From positions 1,302,001 through 1,366,000 of the forward strand of contig CP087217.1 in NCBI GenBank assembly GCA_020912385.1: a stretch of DNA of 64,000 nt, given 5' to 3'. Positions 10,601 through 21,581 of the stretch are shown in pieces (the first letter of the stretch is position 1; each line of letters starts with the position of its first letter). The position numbers were made by a program, and so were the translations under genes. The notes beneath the pieces are model-generated. The model saw only the letters and a list, made by a program, of their open reading frames with translations. It did no database searches and was not told the origin of the DNA. This stretch comes from Neofusicoccum parvum. Lineage: Eukaryota > Ascomycota > Dothideomycetes > Botryosphaeriales > Botryosphaeriaceae.

Positions 10601-12183
10601 CAATGTTGCCTGACCAAGCGCGCGCTGGCAATCGGCAAGTGGGCGAGAGGAAAAGAAAAAAGATCCGGCTGAAACCGTTGATCAACCCTGGCCGTACCGT
10701 TACTCTGCCTACTGCAGGGCGACTGTTCACGGACGAATGCGCGGACAGGCAATGTGATGGGAGCGCCAGCACCTGCAGCCTGACACCACCACCCTCGTAC
10801 ATGCGTCCAGCGTACCTGCACACGGGAAGAAGCACTGATCGCTGGCGGGACGGCAGGAGCAGCCGATCCATGCACAGGAGTCCATAGCAGCCAACAGGGA
10901 ACGCAGCCGGCGGACGCGATCTTCAGCGAGCCGTAAATCCCAAATTCATGCGCGGGCGGCAGGAATAAACCAGAAAGCTTGGCCCTAAGGGAGGGAGGGT
11001 TCGACCTAGCGTGTGCTAATGCAACCCGCGTGGCTCAAAGCAGAACCGGTTGCGGTACTGCTCGCGGCGGCAAAATTGGAGACGTCGCAACACTCCGTCA
11101 ATGGGGAAGGAGGTTGGTTGGACGTCATAACGTACGCAAGTTCGGGGGGGAAAAGATGTTCAAACAAGCCGAGTTCCGAGCACCGGTGGTAAACTCCGCA
11201 GTTTGGAGATCCTCCCTCCAACAGCAATGATCTCCACCAAGAAAAAGTAAAGAATAGAAAAATAAGGAGTTTCTACGCTCGCAGTTTCACATCCGCGTGG
11301 CTGCTTCCTCCCGGAGTGTGCCAGATGCGCGGCGCCGATCCGCACTTTGCGGAAAGGATGTGTTCTACAACACACGCACGTTGCTTGCAGGTGGTACACG
11401 TAAGGGGATGGCGAAGGCAGCAGGCCCTGCCGATACAACAACGGCAGATCAGGGCCACGTTATTCTCCGATCGATCAAGTGGCGAAAGACGGGGCGTGCG
11501 TGGGGACCGACCCACGGTTGTGTATCGTCTTTTGTTCGAACGCCCTGCTCCCCCCACCTCCCCTCCAATTGAAAAGGCGGAATTTCCCCCACCTCCCGAG
11601 ATGCCCATCTATATTGTTCGCAAATGGAGCTATAATGCATCGTAGAGTGCGGGCCGATTGCATGGCCAGTTGTCGTGGCGGTGCCGCTCCTGCCGTTCAA
11701 TTGCTGGTTGGAATGTGCCGTCGCCGGAGAGCTCTCCCCTCTCACTGCAGGGCAGCTCCCTGCTGGTATGTTTGGCGTGCTAGTTATACTGCCGCTCTTT
11801 ATAGGCCACATCGGCGCTTCACGATCCCTTTAGCCCGCCGGAGGCATTGTCGACGCTTACATCCGGACCGGCACAGCGTCTCGTTCCTGCATTCCAGCTG
11901 TCCTCTTCACATCGTCGTTTGAGGAGCAAGGCACCGCCTGGATCGCCGGTCAGAAGAGCCGGGAGGTACACCGGCAGTTTTGTCTCCTATAGTATAGGCA
12001 TTACACAGCAGTCCTGTATCTTCATTGGCAGTGGTTGTTCGAATAACCACTCTGCCCAAGCAAAAAAGCAAAAGAAATGCTCGTTCACCATCCTCTTCCA
12101 TTGGTCCCAACGCCGTAACACCATCATGCAGGATTTCCTTTTGGCCGCCCACGGTATCGTCCCTTTTTCACCGAGGCGAAAAC
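7626..12183. other. 4.5-kb GC-rich region without recognisable genes
   Basis: From about 7.9 to 10.2 kb the DNA is very GC-rich and every frame is open for long spans, yet the translations are Ala/Arg/Pro-rich with no motifs, as expected from shadow frames. From 10.2 to 12.1 kb the base composition is more even, again without a family match. It separates the receptor and RFC3, whose 3' end is at 12184. A lineage-specific gene or a non-coding transcript cannot be excluded. Confidence 0.4.
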
Positions 12184-13521
12184 TCACTTCGCCTTCACTG
12201 CCGCCAGCTCGGCGCCATTCCTCACCACCCCGACCATGGCACCCGTCTGAATCACCTCGCTCCCGCCCCCGCTGAGCCTGTACTCCACCTCGCTCAGCCC
12301 CTCCATCCACGTCACCCGCGTCTGCGGCGGCACGTCCAGCTTGGCCAGCTCGTCGCCCAGCGCGGACAAGATGTCGGCCAGCGCGAGGCCCTTGTTCGCC
12401 TTGAGGCGCGCGATGTCCTGCAGGCACGACCGCACGTTCTGCGTCTCGAGCAGGGTGCGCAGCACGAACCGGACGTCCTCCGGGTGCGGCGCCGCGATGC
12501 AGTCGTAGATGGTCGTCTCGGTGATGAGGTCGCGCACGATGCTCTTCGGGTCGGGCGGCGCGGCGCCTGGCTCCTGCAGGGGCGTGCTGCTGGCGTGGCA
12601 GGCTTGCAGCACGTTGAGGGCGCGCCGCATGTCGCCCTTGCTCAGGCGGACCAGGCTGTCTGTCGCCTCGGGCGTGATCTGCACGTCTTCTTTGGAGATG
12701 ACCTCGTCGACGAGGCGCCGGATGTCGGGCTCCTTGAGCGGGCTGAAGCGGAAGCGCGTGCAGCGGGATAGGAGGGCTGGGGTGAGCTTGTGCGTGTAGT
12801 TGGCGATGATGCAGAAGCGCGTGTTCGCGGTGTACTTCTCCATGATGCGGCGGAGGGCCATCTGTGCAGCCGAGGTCATGGCATCGGCTTCGTCGAGGAT
12901 GATGAGCTTGAAGCCGGCGAGAGAGGTGGAGCTGCCAGCGGCAGGCGCGGCGGAGAATATTTGCTTGGTGCTGCTGAATGTCTTGATTTGTTCGCTGTAA
13001 TATGTTAGTGGTTTCGGTGTGGCAGAACATGCCATTGACTTACCGCACGACGTCAATGCCTCTGTCGTCACTGGCATTGAGCTCCAGCACCATCTGTCGC
13101 ATGTTCTTGTTGCCATAGATGCGCCGTGCCAGCGCGAGGACAGTAGACGTCTTGCCTGTACCGGGAGGGCCATAGAGAAGGAGATGTGGTAGTCTCTGCA
13201 GACGTTCGTTATCAAAATGCGTCCACCGCGGCGCCACAGCTACGTACGTTGGAGTCGACGAATTTGTTGATGGTCGCGAGAATGTCCTGGTGGCCGGACA
13301 CGTCGTCGAGGGTGTCGGGGCGATACTTTTCGACCCTGCAAAGTGTGTTAGCTACAAGACGCAGCAGTGAGGGCGGAGAGAGGCTCAATGTACCAGGGCA
13401 GGGTGTCCTCCGCCTCGACAGGCAGATTCGCAGCGCTGCGCTTGCCCTTGGCTGTGTTGGATGCGCTGAACTCGATGGCGGGCGCGTCGACGTCCATCGC
13501 GTCGCCTTCGAAGTCAGACAT
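12184..13521 (-). CDS. RFC3: Replication factor C subunit 3 (yeast Rfc3 / human RFC5), clamp loader
   Basis: Exons 13521-13394, 13335-13248, 13195-13044 and 12994-12184 give 392 residues. Seen: [17 protein letters not shown] at the N-terminus, Walker [28 protein letters not shown], Walker B LDEADAMT, sensor [20 protein letters not shown] with the SRC arginine finger, and [11 protein letters not shown]. The combination [16 protein letters not shown] plus [11 protein letters not shown] is typical of the Rfc3 subunit rather than Rfc2 or Rfc4. The pentameric RFC loads PCNA onto primer-template junctions in the nucleus, and Rfc3 also serves the alternative Rad24, Elg1 and Ctf18 loaders. An extra insert rich in Ala/Pro ([16 protein letters not shown]) lies in the lid-collar region. 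It is transcribed divergently from ARPC3. Confidence 0.95.
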
Positions 13522-13784
13522 GTTGGGCAGCGGCGCGAGGGGCAGGAGGCAGGATTGCGAGGCGTGCGAGCAGCTGTGCGCGTGTGCGGCGGAGAAGCAG
13601 ACGCGCAGAAAGCGGAAGACGCGCCTGCTGGGCGCGCGGGCGCGTAGAGTGATGCAAACACGGCAAACTCAGCCCTACGGGCGGTGGGCGTCGGTGTGCC
13701 TTGGGCAGCGCGAGCCCGCATCATCATAGGCGCAGCCCCCAGAGATCCCCCGTAACCCAGCTCCAACATCCCACCACCGCCAAA
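13522..13784. promoter_or_regulatory. Shared divergent promoter, RFC3 / ARPC3
   Basis: Only 263 bp separate the two start codons, so both 5' UTRs and core promoters must overlap here. No TATA box or specific operator stands out. Confidence 0.6.
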
Positions 13785-14679
13785 ATGCCCGTACGTCGCG
13801 CAATCCTGCCGCTGCGTGCTCCGCTGACCCGCCGGACAGGCCTACCACTCCGTCTTCCTCGATGAGCCCAACCAGCACATAATAGGTACCCACTCCCGCC
13901 CCCGCCAGCTCCCCGCAGGCACCACGGAGCTGTGCAGCGCTCTCGAGCAGCAGCCTCCAATGCCGCCTTCTACCGAGCAACTACACTACCCTCTATTCCA
14001 CTACCATCCTCCGCTCACACGAACCCTTTTCTCCAGGCAACTTCGCCCTGCTGCCGCTCCGCACGCGGACACGCGGCCCCGCACTGCAGCTGCCCCCTCT
14101 CCCCGCCGACGTCACGGAGTTGACGGTCGAGGCCTCGCACGAGTCGTACGACCCTGTCGACGAGATCCTCTCTCTCTTCCGTGCCAACACCTTCTTCCGC
14201 AACTTCGAGATCAAGGGCCCGGCCGACCGCGTCCTCATCTATGGCATCCTATTCGTGAGCCAGGCTCTAGCCGCCATCAAGCCCAGCGCTGGCAGGAGGG
14301 ATGCCGAGAAGGTGCGTTTGACACTCTACACGTGTGAACTACAATGGAAGACAAAACGGAAGGCGAGCTGTGCTCTCCTGATGTGGGAATGGCCGGCAAG
14401 GAGTGGATGATGCTGACGCTGCAGCACAATACCCAGGCCCTCATGAACCTCGCCCTCGACACCAACTTCGCCATCCCCGGCGACGCCAGCTTCCCGCTGA
14501 ACCAGGCGTTCGAGCCGCCGGCCAACCGCAATGATGCCGAGACGCTCCGCCAGTATCTCTCGCAGATGCGTCAGGAGATTGCCGTGAGGTTGCTGAACCG
14601 CGTGTACCACGAGTCCGAGGCGCCGAGCAAGTACTGGCTCAGCTTCACCAAGAGGAAGTTCATGAACAAGTCTTTGTAA
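13785..14679 (+). CDS. ARC18: Arp2/3 complex subunit 3 (p21-Arc)
   Basis: Exons 13785-13790, 13840-13885, 14037-14311 and 14425-14679 give 193 residues. The protein begins MPAYHSVFLDE and has GNFALLPLRTRTRGPA, EILSLFRANTFFRNFEIKGPADR, LIYGILFVSQAL and the C-terminal SKYWLSFTKRKFMNKSL, all typical of ARPC3. Family length is about 175-195, so it looks complete. ARPC3 is one of seven Arp2/3 subunits that nucleate branched actin at cortical patches, for example in endocytosis. Its first coding exon is only six nucleotides, a pattern that automatic gene callers often miss. Confidence 0.95.
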
Positions 14680-15005
14680 ATGGGGAAACGATATGAATAG
14701 AGGAGTGGGCGTAGGGGGGATCCACCAGACAATGCCCCGTGCATGGAGAAAAGCGCTGATGTCGTGTTGAAGATCTGGCGCTCCACAATGAGGATAATCA
14801 AATAAGCGTCTCAATTTCAAAGCCACAAGTTACAATCAACCTGACATGGCCGTTCCATGTGCTGGCACGTGTTTCAAACTACCAGTGATCGCTATTATCT
14901 GCCATTGTCTCCGTTTAGGTTTTGACCAGATCCATCCAGCAACGACCACATAAAATTCCCATCTTTCCACGCTCTTTCTCTCCTTCTCTCCACCACCTTC
15001 ATACT

Positions 15006-15468
15006 ATGGCGCTGGTAAGTCCAAACCTTCAGACCGCTACCCTCAACCATAAGACTCCCTTGATCCTATTCCACCATGCAGCCCCAAAAAGTTTCCCGTC
15101 TCTTCACGGCCGTCACTCTTACACCTCTCCGCCAGCGCAACGAGCACATCACTCACAAGATCGAGCACTTCGCTCGCACACTCTCCCGCAAGGTCCACAG
15201 GCCTCGCGCCACGCACGAAGAACAGCAACAGCAAAAGCCACAACGACAGCAAAGCCCATCTCCACCTGCCCGCGTCCCCGCTGATGCTGAGACTCGTTCC
15301 GACAGCCCACGCTCACACATCCATCCGGAAGATGATGCCGTGCATCTGAGCAGCGAGGATGCTGAGACGGAAGCAATCATACAGGCAGCTATCGCCGATC
15401 CGAGGAATGGGATCAGGAATTACTGGGGCGACGATGAGGACGATGAAGGCTTGTATGAGGGTGGTTAG
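15006..15468 (+). CDS. Small unknown protein, Gln-rich middle and acidic C-terminus
   Basis: Exons 15006-15014 and 15082-15468 give a 131-residue protein (MALPQKVSRLFTAVTLT...). An ATG at 15076 could alternatively start an unspliced form two residues different; the GTAAGT donor after MAL and the 67-nt intron favour splicing. The N-terminal 50 residues are basic and helical-looking (RQRNEHITHKIEHFARTLSRKVHR). The middle is Gln/Pro-rich, and the end is acidic and aromatic (RNYWGDDEDDEGLYEGG). No signal peptide or membrane segment is apparent. I do not recognise a family. Confidence 0.55.
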
Positions 15469-15669
15469 GGGAGGGACGGGGAGAAGAAGAAGTATAGAGG
15501 CTAGAAAAAGGCGCAGCAGCGGTAGGAGAAGATAGTCTTAATTTGTGGGACTACGGAGCGATGAGAAGCCTCTGACATGAAACAGAAGTCGAGCTTTTGC
15601 CTGGTCTAGCAAGAGAAGCTACGAAAATTCACTACAAATAGCAAGATGTCGTAATATGTGCATCGGAAA

Positions 15670-18182
15670 TCAACCAATGCGTGGCTTCTTCGCCACAGGT
15701 TGCCTGTACTCGGCCATCGCGGCTACTTCAAGGAAGTCTGAGTCTTCCATGCCCTGGTCGAAGTCGAAGGAAGGCTGTCTCTTTCCGAAAGACGTCGACG
15801 CAGAATAGCCTTGCTGGCCAGAGGGCGAGAGGTCTATCATCGCCTGGTCAATGTCGTAGGATTGCTGTGTCGTTTCAGAAGAGTAGCTCGTCGAAGCAGC
15901 AGCTTGCTGTTCAGTAAGTGAGAGCTGCGTCATCTCGTGGTGTATGCTTTCTTCATTGGAGTTTTCTGACCCTGATATGTATGAATCCGGTATAAGGGAT
16001 AAGGGTGTGCCATTTCCATGGAACATCCGTGAATCTCGCTGCGTGTGGTTTTCTTGATTTATGAGCTGTGTTGGAGTCAGTTTTTGTTGTTCATAGTCTG
16101 CTGGGCCGAAATCTTGAGTCGAGATCAGATCCCGCTGTGTCAATTGTGCTTGGTCGTGAAGTTGCATTGGTGTCACGATCTGTTGAATGGCATCGGCAGT
16201 CGGGTTCAGATACTGAAGTGTCGAATCCTCAGGAGCAGTGTCATCATAAGACTGTGGCGGCCCTGGAATCTCAGAGTACTCGTCTCCAACCACGTGGGAG
16301 GAAGCCTTTAGCGGACTCGCGTAGATTTTTTCCTCGGGGATGGTTTCCATTACCGGCAGTTGACCTGATGCCATGTCGACAACCGCGGCTTTTTCTCGAT
16401 CAGGCCAAAAAAGTGAGTGGTTCAGCGTCATATCTGGTCTTGGTGAGTCAATGAACTCGATAAGCCTGAAAACTTTCCTCCGGGGCTCCCAGTCCTTGAT
16501 AGCGTGCTTATACACTGCTTCAAGCTCATCGGCGTGAGCGGGATTCGAAAACCATTCGTGCTTCAGTGCCTCCTTTACGGTGATGCGCTTGTCCTCGTCA
16601 AGCACAAGCGTCCGCTTTATGAAGTCTTTCGCCCGGCGTCCAACTCGCAGCCAAACAGGGTCGCTTTCCAGGACGTCGAGGTTGCATTCACTGCTAAGTC
16701 TTTTTATTGCTTCGTCGCCCTCGGTGGTAAAGATCGGGGTTCCACTAAGGAGATGACTGGCGATACATCCGACAGACCACATATCAACAGCTGCGGAGTA
16801 TCCCTTCCCGGGAGGTATTGTCGGGTTTTGCTTGTGGACTTCTCTGAAATTTGTTAGCGATGTTGATATGGCGGTGAAAAATCATGGCCAAATTCAAATT
16901 CGATGGTACAACGGTACTCACGGAGCAGTGAAACCCGTTGTTCCCACCAAAGTTAACATCCTCCTACTGATGTTGTTTTCTGGACTTTCTGATGATTTGA
17001 CACCAGGTAGATATCGTGCTTGACCAAAGTCAGTGATGACTACCCGAGAACCAGGCTTCGGTGAGGCTAAGAGAATATTGTCTGGCTTAAGGTCACGATG
17101 GACGATTCCGTTATCATGTAAGTAATCAATACCAGCGAGGATTTGGTGAACAATGACGGCGGCTTCGATGGCGGGGATGCCGAAATTACTCTTGTGTATG
17201 AAGGAAAAGAGGTCACCACCAGTGATGAGTTCTTGGAATATGTAGCTGGGTAGAGTAAGCGAGAAAGGTGAGACTGAGCGAGTGGCCTGGCTTACAAGTT
17301 GGTATGGCTGTGGAAGACTTTCTCCAACCTGATGATGTTCGGCTATCTACAGTTAGAAAATAATCGTCAGTGTCGACATGCTTTAGACATACGTGATCGA
17401 GATTCCTCAGTATGTCAAACTCGCTGGTCAGGATTTCCTCTTTACGACTGCTAGCCGTTTGTGTACGCAAAATCTGCAGATCAATCATTTTACAGGCAAG
17501 CTGTCGTTGAGTCTTTCGGTGGACCGCAACGAATACGGCGCCACAAGCACCTTCGCCGATGCTGCGCTGCTGGACGAAAATTTGATGACGGATGACCTGG
17601 GGTTGTGAGATATTTGGTTTCTGAATGATTCAAATGTGACCAACCTTCATGTCAGTTTTCACCTCTGGAGGGAATTTGACTTCTTTTCCTTTGAACTCGT
17701 CTTGCACGCGATACTGGAGAAATCTGTCTGGAGCAACCCAGAGCTCGTCGTTTTCTCCAAGTAGAGTTGTCCGGACTTTGGAGCACATCAGGGTTCCGCG
17801 CGAATCCGGCTGGTCTTCATCAGGCGTCTGGTTTCTCTTGAGGAAGGTACCATTGGTTGAAACATCTTCAGCATAGACGAGAGGAGCGGTGCCTGCCTCA
17901 AAGAGAACACAATGGAACTTGAGTTGACGCTTGGAGATAGTCTGATGGTGTGCACACTTCAATTCGGGAGAATGCCTTCCCAAGTAAAATTCGTCGTTGG
18001 CATAGACGGGAATTCGTACTTTCAAGTCTGAGCGGCGAGTCAGGATAGCTTGCGCAATTCAAGAGTGCTGAATGCGACTTACCTGAATCTCTCTTGTCAT
18101 ATTCGTATGCGGCGTGTCGAACATCCAGGAAAGCGACTGGGGACCTGACCTGACTCGACTGGGAGTGAGATGATCCCACCAT
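15670..18182 (-). CDS. FHA-domain Ser/Thr protein kinase (Chk2/Cds1-Mek1 class)
   Basis: Six exons rejoin. The FHA domain comes first, with [19 protein letters not shown] and [11 protein letters not shown], the phosphothreonine-binding signature. The kinase domain follows: glycine loop GEGACGAVF, catalytic lysine in [20 protein letters not shown] and GTTGFTAPE, and [13 protein letters not shown]. The activation segment between DFG and APE is longer than usual and carries basic RRM. The C-terminal tail of about 250 residues is Gln/Ser/Thr-rich with several TQ or SQ sites and ends in a possible nuclear signal (KKPRIG). One FHA before one kinase is the layout of Cds1/Chk2 and of meiotic Mek1; the sequence alone does not decide. 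Role by family: DNA-damage or meiotic checkpoint signalling in the nucleus. An in-frame upstream ATG at 18305 is less likely because FHA proteins of this class have short leaders. Confidence 0.85.
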
Positions 18183-18456
18183 CTTCCCCGCGTGGCAACC
18201 CCTCACGACTCTCGGAAATCCCCGCCTGAACCAGCGATAACGAAGCAGGACGAGTGACGCGAGTGGAGTTGCAACCAAAGGTACGCGCGTCTTGGCGTGT
18301 GTCACTGCGGCCGTGACCTGAGCGTCGCCTACTGAGATGACTCAGCCGAACTAGTCCATTCCTAGCTAGGCTCGCTTAAGCACCACACAAGAACATTGCG
18401 GAGCAACTTGAGACCATCTTCTTTTCATCACCATCCAACCTCATCTCGACAACCAG

Positions 18457-18595
18457 GTACGTCTTTACCGCGCTTTTTTCCCTTGCTCAATGGCTGTCGG
18501 AAAGCAGCAGCGATCCGCTGCAGCCTCCCGACAGGCGCATTGAGGCGAGCTCACTCTCCCACCGGCCAAAAACTAACGGCTCTCAGTTCTTCTAG
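18457..18595 (+). other. 5' UTR intron of the eL41 gene
   Basis: A donor CAG/GTACGT at 18457 and a CTAAC branch motif near 18572 precede acceptors at 18586 (ctcag) or 18595 (ttctag), just upstream of the eL41 start. 5' UTR introns are common in fungal ribosomal-protein genes. Confidence 0.5.
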
Positions 18596-18604
18596 TTATC
18601 GAAG

Positions 18605-18748
18605 ATGAGAGCGAAGTGGAGAAAGAAGCGCGTACGACGCCTCAAGCGTAAGAGAAGAAAGGTTAGGGCCCGCAGGTAAGTTCTTCCCAATGCGCGAGCG
18701 CAACCCTCTTCCGATGGCTCGTGTGCTCACGCATTCCACAGCAAATAA
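18605..18748 (+). CDS. RPL41: 60S ribosomal protein eL41 (25 residues)
   Basis: Exons 18605-18675 and 18742-18748 encode MRAKWRKKRVRRLKRKRR followed by KVRARSK and a stop. That is the complete eL41, the smallest eukaryotic ribosomal protein, which sits at the bridge between the subunits. Seventeen of the 25 residues are Arg or Lys. The intron (66 nt, GTAAGT...CACAG) splits the Ser codon so that the last exon carries only seven coding nucleotides. The gene is too short for ordinary ORF detection and was found from the peptide itself. Confidence 0.95.
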
Positions 18749-19333
18749 ACGACTCGCCCCCTCGAGCACTGTCACCCCACGACCTACCACGACAACGACT
18801 TCACGAAACCTCAACAATTCTTGACACGGCTCGCAATCGATTCCACCAGTTCATCACGCTGAGCATTACGTCATACCATCGTCACCGAAGGCACGGCAGC
18901 ACTGGGTGCGAACTGGCAAGGGCCGACTGCGCTTTTCAATCAAGGGTTGGCGCATTGGGGGAAGATGGGGAAACTGGTTGAAACTCCTTCGAGGATACCA
19001 GCAGTTTATTGCACCACACTCAGGTGGACCTGTTTCTAACACCGGCACTTTCGGGGCCTTTGAGACCGTCCAGCCTTTAGTCGATTAGGCACAAATCTAA
19101 GTCCTGGTCAACGAAAAATATTCTTATGATGCTGTTTGTGACCATTGTAAACGGAACCTCATTTGTCACGCTAAGATGGAGAAACTCCCACTCCATTATT
19201 GGCCCTCTTTCAGTTCCAAGAGTGATCTAGTGCGCTAAATTGACATGGCAGCCTTGTCCCACGGCTCGCCGAGTCTCATTCCGCCCTGACATATCCGAAT
19301 TTTGCGCGTAGGTAGCAATCAACGCACAATCGC
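18749..19333. other. 3' UTRs / intergenic; no gene seen
   Basis: This lies between the convergent ends of eL41 and the hydrolase. Short frames only, no domain resemblance. Confidence 0.5.
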
Positions 19334-20518
19334 TTAAGGAAGTTTCTCCAAAATAAACTGTTGCGTCACCTCCATGGCGGGCCCAGTGTCCTCGCACTGA
19401 GACGGCGGGAATAAGATGAAGCCGTGGGGCGCCCCGGTGTAGATCTTCGTGATTGCCTCGCTCCCATGGCATCTCCACTTCACGGCCATCATCAGCGTAT
19501 CGTCCAGCAACGGGTCCTCGGTTCCACAGGTGAACAGCGCGGGGGGTAGCTTCGCCCTCCCGAACTCGTTGAAATCAGCGTAGAAAGGCGAGACGGCAGG
19601 GTGACGGCGCTCCTCTTTGGAGCTATCGGGTAAGAATGCGTTTGTGAAGCGCTCCATGATGTCGGGATCCAGTACCAAGGGCCCGGCTCTTTTGAAATTC
19701 CTTGCTTGCGGCAGCATTGACAGATCGTAGCAGCCAAAGTGGAGAAGCAGACCGCGCAGCGAGAAGTTTGGCTGCGTCCTGAGGAGGTGCAAGGCAGTCA
19801 CGAGGCTGAGATGGCCACCCGCCGACTACTCGTACTCCGTCAACTATTGCATGCCCGGAAACGCCCAGAACCACGACATACCTCTCCTCCGATAAACATC
19901 AAGTCGGCGCCGTAATTGGGCTTCGACTTCTTGACCAGCCATTCCGCGGCGTCGAAGCAGTCTTCGGGTCCTGCAGGGAAGGGATGCTCTGGCGCCAGCC
20001 GGTACCCAATGCTCACGACGGCCAGCTGACAGTTGTCGGCGAACCACTTGAGAAACGTGTCTTGACTAGGCACGTTTAGCGGGTAGTCCTTCACTCGCAG
20101 ACAGCGGACGCCTACTGTTTCTCGGACTGTAGCACGAAACCTCCGCCGTGGATATGCATGAAGACGCCCTTGACCTGGCCGTTTTCGGGCTTGAACATGC
20201 GGCACGGGATCTCGCGGCCATCTTCTCGGGAGGGAATCTTGAAGTCCACGCCAGACTCAATCACAACAGGCTTTGGCAGGGCCGTCTCTCCATTCCATCG
20301 CATCTGGCGGAACTTCTCGGCACCGACCTATGCGCAGCGTTCAGCATGCGGTCTTGTTGAGTCGTGTGACCTTTGAAACACGGTATCCATACCTCGTACC
20401 ACTTCGGCATGCTCGACTGCGTCTCAATGAGTCTCTCGTTGAGGGCCGCCGTCGCGGTGCTGATTTTGGCGGCATCGAATTTGGCGTCATCGACGATGAG
20501 GTCACTGGTGAGCGGCAT
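19334..20518 (-). CDS. Alpha/beta hydrolase fold-3 (HSL family) esterase
   Basis: Four exons rejoin: MPLTSDLIVDD...PKWYE, VGAEKFRQMRW...LQSEK, HQDTFLKW...FIGGE, then SAGGHLSL to the stop. Seen motifs are the oxyanion HGGGF, the nucleophile G-E-S-A-G-G (its Glu ends exon 3 and its Ser starts exon 4), YRLAPEHPFPAGPEDC, the acid in TCGTEDPLLDD and the catalytic His in GAPHGF. These define the hormone-sensitive-lipase branch of serine esterases acting on short-chain esters or lactones. No signal peptide is visible, so it is probably intracellular. A second, distinct member lies at 62300-63307. Substrate cannot be read from the sequence. Confidence 0.88.
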
Positions 20519-21581
20519 CTTGGATCACGGCGGGCTCTGAAGTTCACGGCTTGGCTCTACGCAGCAGCAGGACAAGGGTCTCGACGAGGCTCCTTTTATG
20601 AATCTCTGGGCACAATTTAACCGGAGAGTGGGATGGGCCACGGCAGTGCGTTTGCTTGCTGACGCTGGCAGCGGTGCGGCGGGGAGGGACTGGCCAGGTG
20701 CCAGGGGGCTCGGGAAATCGGCCGAGAACGCGGGGAAGGCGCTTCCGCGATCTCCACTGTGCAGCCAGAGATCACCGCCCACGCACACGCACCTCGCACC
20801 ACGCCAGCCGCCATCCGGCACGCTGCAGCGCCGGCCTCGCACCGCGCCCACGCGCCTCGACGGCGACGCATGCCGTGGCTCTGTGCCTCCACACTCTGGC
20901 CACCCAGCACGGCGCAGCCTGGGTAAGGCTAGCCGGTGGAGACGGGAGGCGCGTCGTTCCTTGTTATCTGTCAGCCAAGAGCACTGCGCATCCTTGGCTT
21001 CCTGATTGCGCATTTGATCACGAGACTGTCGCCGCTGGATGGCCAATTGTACCTCCTGGTCGCATCCCAACAATGGTGCTGCCCGGACGCTTTTCCAATC
21101 AGGCCTCTTGGGCGGTCGTGGCAGCCTCACGATGTACCGATGTGCCCCACGCCCTCATTGGATGCGCCGCGTTCCCCAAGAGCGGCCGCGAAAGTCTACT
21201 TGTCCTGAGCCATGTATCGCATGCAAGTTCCGCGCTGAGCCAAGCGGCCAAGAGCGGCGGAGCTGCCCAGCCACAGCAGTCCCGCGGTCGAGCGCGAGCT
21301 CTGGCGTTCCCGGCTGCCCCTTTGGTGGAGCGCGCTGCGGCGGACGAGAGGGCTGACGTCCGGAAGCTCGCAATGAGGCGACAGGGCCAAGCCTCCGGCC
21401 AAGGAATGTCGTACTGGGTCCTCCACGGCTCGTGGGCTATTTAACGTCCACCCCGCGACCCCGCAGCCAGAGCCTACGTCCGATTTGGATACCGTCCTTT
21501 GTGACATCCTCCCACTGTTTGCCACTAGTGTTCTTTCCAACACCTCCCCGGGACCCCTCGAACCAGACCTCAGCCTAGTGA
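20519..21581. other. Intergenic, upstream of the hydrolase and of the ENA-type ATPase
   Basis: About 1.06 kb between two divergent start codons. It is GC-rich with several long shadow frames but no family match; it must hold both promoters. Confidence 0.5.

Noticed and set aside
11987..13030. 347-codon minus-strand frame overlapping RFC3
   Set aside because: Out-of-frame reading of RFC3 exons; the correct frame has Walker A/B and SRC motifs.
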